Assembly (NCBI GenBank): GCA_021776825.1
Contig: JAJFFG010000100.1
Location: forward strand, 1-36,560
Source: Planctomycetota bacterium
GTDB lineage: Bacteria; Planctomycetota; JAJSAM01; JAJVHW01
Reading direction: 5' to 3'
DNA length: 36,560 nt
Shown: positions 33,134 to 36,560 of the stretch, piece by piece
How the letters are laid out: each line of letters starts with the position of its first letter
How positions within the stretch are numbered: position 1 is the first letter of the stretch
Notes under the pieces: model-generated
The model's input: the letters and a program-made list of their open reading frames with translations, nothing else
Told to the model about the DNA's origin: nothing
Database searches by the model: none
Translations under genes and position numbers: made by a program

Positions 33134-33195
33134 GGCTCGAATCTGGCCCGGCTTGAATCTGGGCGGCTCGAAACGTCGCCGGTTCGAATCTGGGG
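33134..33195. repeat. Short degenerate tandem repeat after folA
   Basis: Four copies of a GGCTCGAATCTGG-like 15-16-mer start at 33134, 33150, 33165 and 33181. The third is the most diverged. The region between folA and the DinB gene (33093-33286) has no gene. Confidence 0.65.
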
Positions 33196-33286
33196 CCGCC
33201 GGGAATCGAAGAACCGGGACGCAGCAAGGCCACATCCCGGTCAGAAGGCCAGCGTGAGAGTTGCGGACGCTCACGCAGCGCTGTCG

Positions 33287-33811
33287 TTACTCCGGCGCCA
33301 TGCCCCACAGGTGCATGGTGTTCACGGGCTTGCCCTGCAGCTTCAGGTAGTAGAAGAGCTGGCCCTTGTGCGAGGTGAGGTGGCCGACCATTTCGAGGAA
33401 CTGGTAGCCGATCGGTCGCGGCGTGGGGTTCCAGGGCGCCGTCTCCATGCGCGTGCCGAGGGCCTCTTCGCCGACGTCCGCGACCATCTGCAACGCCACC
33501 GCCTTGTCGGCGGCTAGCAGCTCCTTCGCCTGCGCCACGGTCTCTGCGCTCGGCATCGAGTCGGCCGGCGGGAGCATGTCGGCCGGCGGGGGATCGCCCT
33601 CGGGCTGTGGGCCCCAGTCACCCGTCGCGAAGCCCTTGCAGCAGAAGCCACAGGCGTTCGTCAGGTGCATGAGCAGCTGACCGGTGGTCATCCAGTTCGA
33701 GCCCGACTCGGGCGTCCAGTCGAGCGCATCGTCGTCAACCAGGCTCATCAGGCCTTCGGTCGCGCGATAGTGCGCCTCGATCTCGCTCGTGAGCAGCGCA
33801 GTCCAGTTCAT
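33287..33811 (-). CDS. DinB-family protein
   Basis: The protein has 174 residues forming a four-helix bundle. MTTGQLLMHLTNACGFCCKG and MVGHLTSHKGQLFYYLKLQG hold the histidines typical of the DinB/YfiT metal-binding fold. Such proteins are often thiol transferases or unknown stress proteins. The ATG at 33809-33811 is chosen; the longer open frame upstream has no family similarity. No operon partner is evident. Confidence 0.8.
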   Translation of the reverse strand: MNWTALLTSEIEAHYRATEGLMSLVDDDALDWTPESGSNWMTTGQLLMHLTNACGFCCKGFATGDWGPQPEGDPPPADMLPPADSMPSAETVAQAKELLAADKAVALQMVADVGEEALGTRMETAPWNPTPRPIGYQFLEMVGHLTSHKGQLFYYLKLQGKPVNTMHLWGMAPE

Positions 33812-33915
33812 CGGTTCATCCTCCAGGGGGTCCGTCGATGGGGACGAAGAGCATAACCGGACCTGTGTTAGGTCGGTGTTCGCATTCTCGGGAGAATCGC
33901 AACAGAGCCCGAGGC

Positions 33916-34530
33916 TCAGTCGTGGTTGACCCGGATCAGCCGGCCGCGGAGGAAGGACAGCTCGTACTCCTCGCTGATCGGATCTCCGTCCTCGTCGACG
34001 TTCCCCGTCTCGAGTTCGTAGTGCCACGTCTCACCGCCACCCTCGCGCGCCCACACGAAGCTGGGCGTGCCGAACGTCGCCAGGGCGTCATGCTCACTCG
34101 TGAACATCCAACGACGATGGACGTGGGCGTTCTCCTCCTCCTCGAAGCCGCGCAGCAGGCGCAGGTCGAGCAACGACGCCTCGGGCGTCAGGCCACCGTC
34201 CGTCGAACGCAGCGCCGGCAGGGTGGGCGTTCGAGCGGGCAGCGCGATCCGTCGCCGGCCAGAAGCCGTGGGCTCGACCGCACCGGTCGCCGTCGGTTCC
34301 TCCGACTTCCGCGCCGCGCGCCCGTCGTCCTGGCGACTCCGAGCGAGCTCCTCGCGCAGCGGCCCGACCTCGTCGGCCAGTGCACGTCGGAACGCGGCCT
34401 CCAGCTCCCCGGCTGTCGGCCCGCGGAGATCCGGGGGCTCCGTGGAGAGCGCCATGGTCACGAGCGAGCCGATGATCGCTCCCGCGATCCCGCCCACGAC
34501 GGCCGCGATGAATGGCGTGCTGTTGCTCAT
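33916..34530 (-). CDS. Single-pass membrane-anchored protein of unknown function
   Basis: The protein has 204 residues with an N-terminal helix (FIAAVVGGIAGAIIGSLVTM, about 7-26). A charged helical region of possible coiled-coil type follows (ELEAAFRRALADEVGPLREE), then a Thr/Pro-rich linker. The C-terminal globular domain contains LATFGTPSFVWAREGGGETW and EYELSFLRGRLIRV. GGAGGAG precedes the ATG. It lies between DinB and the receiver-domain gene on the same strand. Function unknown. Confidence 0.6.
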   Translation of the reverse strand: MSNSTPFIAAVVGGIAGAIIGSLVTMALSTEPPDLRGPTAGELEAAFRRALADEVGPLREELARSRQDDGRAARKSEEPTATGAVEPTASGRRRIALPARTPTLPALRSTDGGLTPEASLLDLRLLRGFEEEENAHVHRRWMFTSEHDALATFGTPSFVWAREGGGETWHYELETGNVDEDGDPISEEYELSFLRGRLIRVNHD

Positions 34531-34579
34531 GATGTCTCCTCCACCGGCTGGACACCGTGGAGGATACGGCGTCGTGCGA

Positions 34580-34948
34580 CTACGCGAGGGCGTCGCAGCA
34601 CGCCTCGACGAGCTGCGAGACGCGGAACGGCTTCTGCACGACTCGGCAACCACGGCGCCCGAGGAGCTGGAGCACGGGTTCCGTGAGCACGCTGCCAGTG
34701 ACCAGCACGCAGTGCCGGCCGAGCCCCGGGAAACGCGTCTCGAGCTCCTCGACGAGCGCGAAGCCGTCCATGCCCGGGAGTCCGGCGTCGATGACACAGA
34801 CCGACGGCGCGGCATCGCCGAGCGAAGCGAGCGCCGCCTCGGCGGACGCGTGGTCGCTGGCCGTGAACCCGCCCGACTCGAGCGCCATCACCATCAGCTC
34901 ACGCAGGTCGTCCTGGTCCTCGACCACCAGAACGGAGCCGTTGCTCAC
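34580..34948 (-). CDS. Stand-alone response-regulator receiver domain
   Basis: The protein has 122 residues and only a receiver domain. The acidic pocket is in LVVEDQDD, the phospho-acceptor is Asp54 in CVIDAGLPGMDG, the Thr is in VLVTGS (Thr84), and the conserved Lys106 is in VVQKPFR. There is no output domain. The start is a GTG that overlaps the queE stop, with GAGGAG upstream, so it is translated from the queC-queE message. No histidine kinase is present in the window. The link with queuosine synthesis is unexplained. Confidence 0.85.
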   Translation of the reverse strand: MSNGSVLVVEDQDDLRELMVMALESGGFTASDHASAEAALASLGDAAPSVCVIDAGLPGMDGFALVEELETRFPGLGRHCVLVTGSVLTEPVLQLLGRRGCRVVQKPFRVSQLVEACCDALA

Positions 34949-35646
34949 CGCCGCCGCTCCTCGGCCGGCCAGATGACCTTGTGCAGCTGCAGGTTCAGTC
35001 GCGCCGGAAGTCGATCGGCGACGATCCACTCGGCGAGCAGCCCGGCGAGCGCCGGATCACCCCAGACCGGTGAGATCAGGACAGCGCCACAGCGGTCGGC
35101 CAGCCGACGTTCCTGGACGATGTCGCGAGCCCACTCGTAGTCCGTGCGATCGGCGACGACGAACTTCACTTCGTCGCGCGAAGCGAGCAGCTCGACGTTG
35201 GGCCAGTGATTGCGGTCGCACTCGCCGCTGGCCGGGCACTTCACGTCGACGATGCGGTGCACGCGTTCGTCGACCTCGCCGATGTCGAGGGAGCCTCCGG
35301 TCTCGAGCAGCACGGTCTGCCCCTCGTCGCAGAGTCGAGTCATGAACGGCAGCACGGCGGGCTGCAGAAGGGGCTCACCCCCGGTGACGAGCACGTGTGA
35401 GAGCCCGGACGATCGAATCTCATCGATCACCGCGTCGACTGCGCGGCGCTCACCGCCCTTGAAGGTGAACTCCGAGTCGCACCACACGCAGCGCAGATTG
35501 CAGCGCGCCAATCGCACGAGGACGAACGGCACGCCCGCGAACGTGCTCTCGCCCTGGACGCTGGCGTAGACCTCGGTGAGGAGGAGCGAGTCCGCTGACC
35601 GTTCGGGGAGCGTCGCGAGGACGTCCAGCTCCAACTGCGAGGTCAC
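34945..35646 (-). CDS. queE: 7-carboxy-7-deazaguanine synthase
   Basis: The protein has 233 residues from a GTG overlapping the queC stop. The radical-SAM cluster motif is CNLRCVWC (Cys49, Cys53, Cys56), the CX3CX2C form. YASVQGESTFAGVPFVLVRL precedes it, and VLVTGGEPLLQ and LETGGSLDI follow. It makes 7-carboxy-7-deazaguanine from carboxytetrahydropterin. It is the step before QueC. No queD or queF is in the window. Confidence 0.95.
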   Translation of the reverse strand: MTSQLELDVLATLPERSADSLLLTEVYASVQGESTFAGVPFVLVRLARCNLRCVWCDSEFTFKGGERRAVDAVIDEIRSSGLSHVLVTGGEPLLQPAVLPFMTRLCDEGQTVLLETGGSLDIGEVDERVHRIVDVKCPASGECDRNHWPNVELLASRDEVKFVVADRTDYEWARDIVQERRLADRCGAVLISPVWGDPALAGLLAEWIVADRLPARLNLQLHKVIWPAEERRR

Positions 35647-36371
35647 GCGACGGCTCCGGCGTACACGGTCGGGTCCGGCACTCCGGACTCTCGGAACCCC
35701 TTGCTGCGCAGCGCGCACGAGTCGCATCCGCCGCAGGCGCGCCGGTCACCCTCCGGGCTCTCGGGCGGGTCGTAGCACGACATGGTGGCCGCCAGCGGTA
35801 CGCCGAGTTCGACGCCGCGCGTGACGATCTCCGCCTTCGACAGTTCCAGCAGCGGCGCCCACACGCGATAGCGCGCGCGGCCCTCGACACCGGCCGCTGT
35901 CGCGAGCGTCGCGAGGTTCTCGAACGCACGCAGGTAGGGGCCGCGGCAGTCCGGGTAGCCGGAGTAGTCGAGTGCGTTCGCTCCGATCACGAGCTCTTCA
36001 GCACCGAGTACCTCCGCGAGACCGAGCGCGAACGAGAGCATCACCGTGTTGCGCGCGGGGACGTACGTCGAGGGGATGCCGCTGCCGATCGCGGACTCGT
36101 CGCGATGGGTCGGTACGGCCTCGTCCGTCGTGAGGGAGCTGCCTCCGATCGCGCGCAGGTCGGCGCGAATGATCCGATGGGAGGCGAGACCGAGCGGTTC
36201 GATGAGCGCGCCCGCCGCCGCGAGCTCGGCCTGACAGCGCTGCCCGTAGTCGAGCGACAGGGCATGGACCGTGCGTCCCTCCGCGACGGCACAGGCAGCC
36301 GCCACAGCCGAGTCCATACCCCCGGAGAGGAGGACGACGGCAGCGGGTCCGACCACCTCGCTTCGCGTCAT
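35643..36371 (-). CDS. queC: 7-cyano-7-deazaguanine synthase
   Basis: The protein has 242 residues. The PP-loop is LSGGMDS (15-21). The zinc-binding cysteines are near the C-terminus (CYDPPESP and CGGCDSC). YVPARNTVMLSFALGLAEVL and GANALDYSGYPDCRGPYL are family blocks. It turns 7-carboxy-7-deazaguanine into preQ0 with ammonia and ATP. It is the first gene of a queC-queE-receiver operon; start and stop overlaps join all three. I saw no preQ1 riboswitch upstream. Confidence 0.96.
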   Translation of the reverse strand: MTRSEVVGPAAVVLLSGGMDSAVAAACAVAEGRTVHALSLDYGQRCQAELAAAGALIEPLGLASHRIIRADLRAIGGSSLTTDEAVPTHRDESAIGSGIPSTYVPARNTVMLSFALGLAEVLGAEELVIGANALDYSGYPDCRGPYLRAFENLATLATAAGVEGRARYRVWAPLLELSKAEIVTRGVELGVPLAATMSCYDPPESPEGDRRACGGCDSCALRSKGFRESGVPDPTVYAGAVA

Positions 36372-36560
36372 CGATCCATTGTCGCGATCCCGTGGCGCGG
36401 CGCCAGCACGCGGGTTGGACTAACCCGCATCGTTCAGTGCGCCACGAGGGTGCACGCATCCAGCAGATGGAAGTTCTGCCCGTGAAGTTGATGGTTCATC
36501 ACGGTAGCTACCTGGACGCCTGGGACCGGCGACGGTCCGGGGCGAAGCTCCGGGGACAAC
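36372..36560. other. Right-end intergenic region, possible partial gene
   Basis: A small hairpin (GCGGGTT ... AACCCGC, 36410-36428) is present. On the minus strand a frame enters from the edge and ends at 36434-36436 with the tail MNHQLHGQNFHLLDACTLVA followed by His. It might be the C-terminus of a gene upstream of queC, but the evidence is thin. Confidence 0.25.

Noticed and set aside
36372..36560. preQ1 riboswitch upstream of queC
   Set aside because: I looked for the short C-rich hairpin with an A-rich tail and found neither; only a small GC hairpin is present.
36467..36560. Plus-strand gene start MEVLPVKLMVHHGSYLDAW at the right edge
   Set aside because: No ribosome site, only about 30 codons before the edge, and the opposite strand offers an equally plausible frame.

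Overview
The window looks like a high-GC Gram-negative bacterial chromosome, most plausibly a planctomycete-like or related lineage. The evidence is two outer-membrane porin-type proteins, a topoisomerase I without visible zinc fingers, many GTG starts and 4-base start/stop overlaps, and families of palindromic GTAGGGGCGGA-type repeats. The assignment is inference from gene content and style, not from a marker gene.

Layout. Bases 1 to about 2,992 look like the end of a mobile island. They hold a TIR-domain protein running off the left edge, its small membrane-protein partner, a PEGA lipoprotein, a HUH-type replication initiator translationally coupled to a tiny upstream ORF, a perfect 15-bp hairpin, and a tRNA-like fragment near the presumed boundary. 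The TIR plus membrane pair is the best candidate for a little-described immune module. From 3,053 the sequence reads as ordinary chromosome: an outer-membrane protein, then a six-gene co-oriented cluster (DUF4129, DUF4350, MoxR ATPase, DUF58, SpoIIM-like, RDD) whose order matches a widely conserved MoxR locus. Converging on it is a minus-strand operon of a sulfotransferase-like protein, an internally shortened CtlX-type hydrolase and a membrane protein.

From 13,009 come a CYTH-CHAD protein, a 346-bp element bounded by inverted palindromes that supply the stop codons of both flanking genes, UDP-glucuronate decarboxylase, a large secreted multidomain protein, a Trm112/pyrE/hypothetical operon, and topA. 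A GC-rich repeat gap (22,931-23,558) follows, then a patatin phospholipase, a porin, a 30-residue membrane miniprotein, an alpha/beta hydrolase, an SDR plus membrane-anchored protein pair, and ispH.

A second repeat gap (29,997-31,043) contains 185-bp tandem units built around the same palindrome as the first. The right end carries a MobA/MocA-like nucleotidyltransferase, thyA-folA (dTMP and folate recycling), a DinB protein, a membrane-anchored protein, and a queC-queE-receiver operon for 7-deazaguanine (queuosine) precursor synthesis. No complete tRNA, rRNA, CRISPR array or intact insertion sequence was seen.
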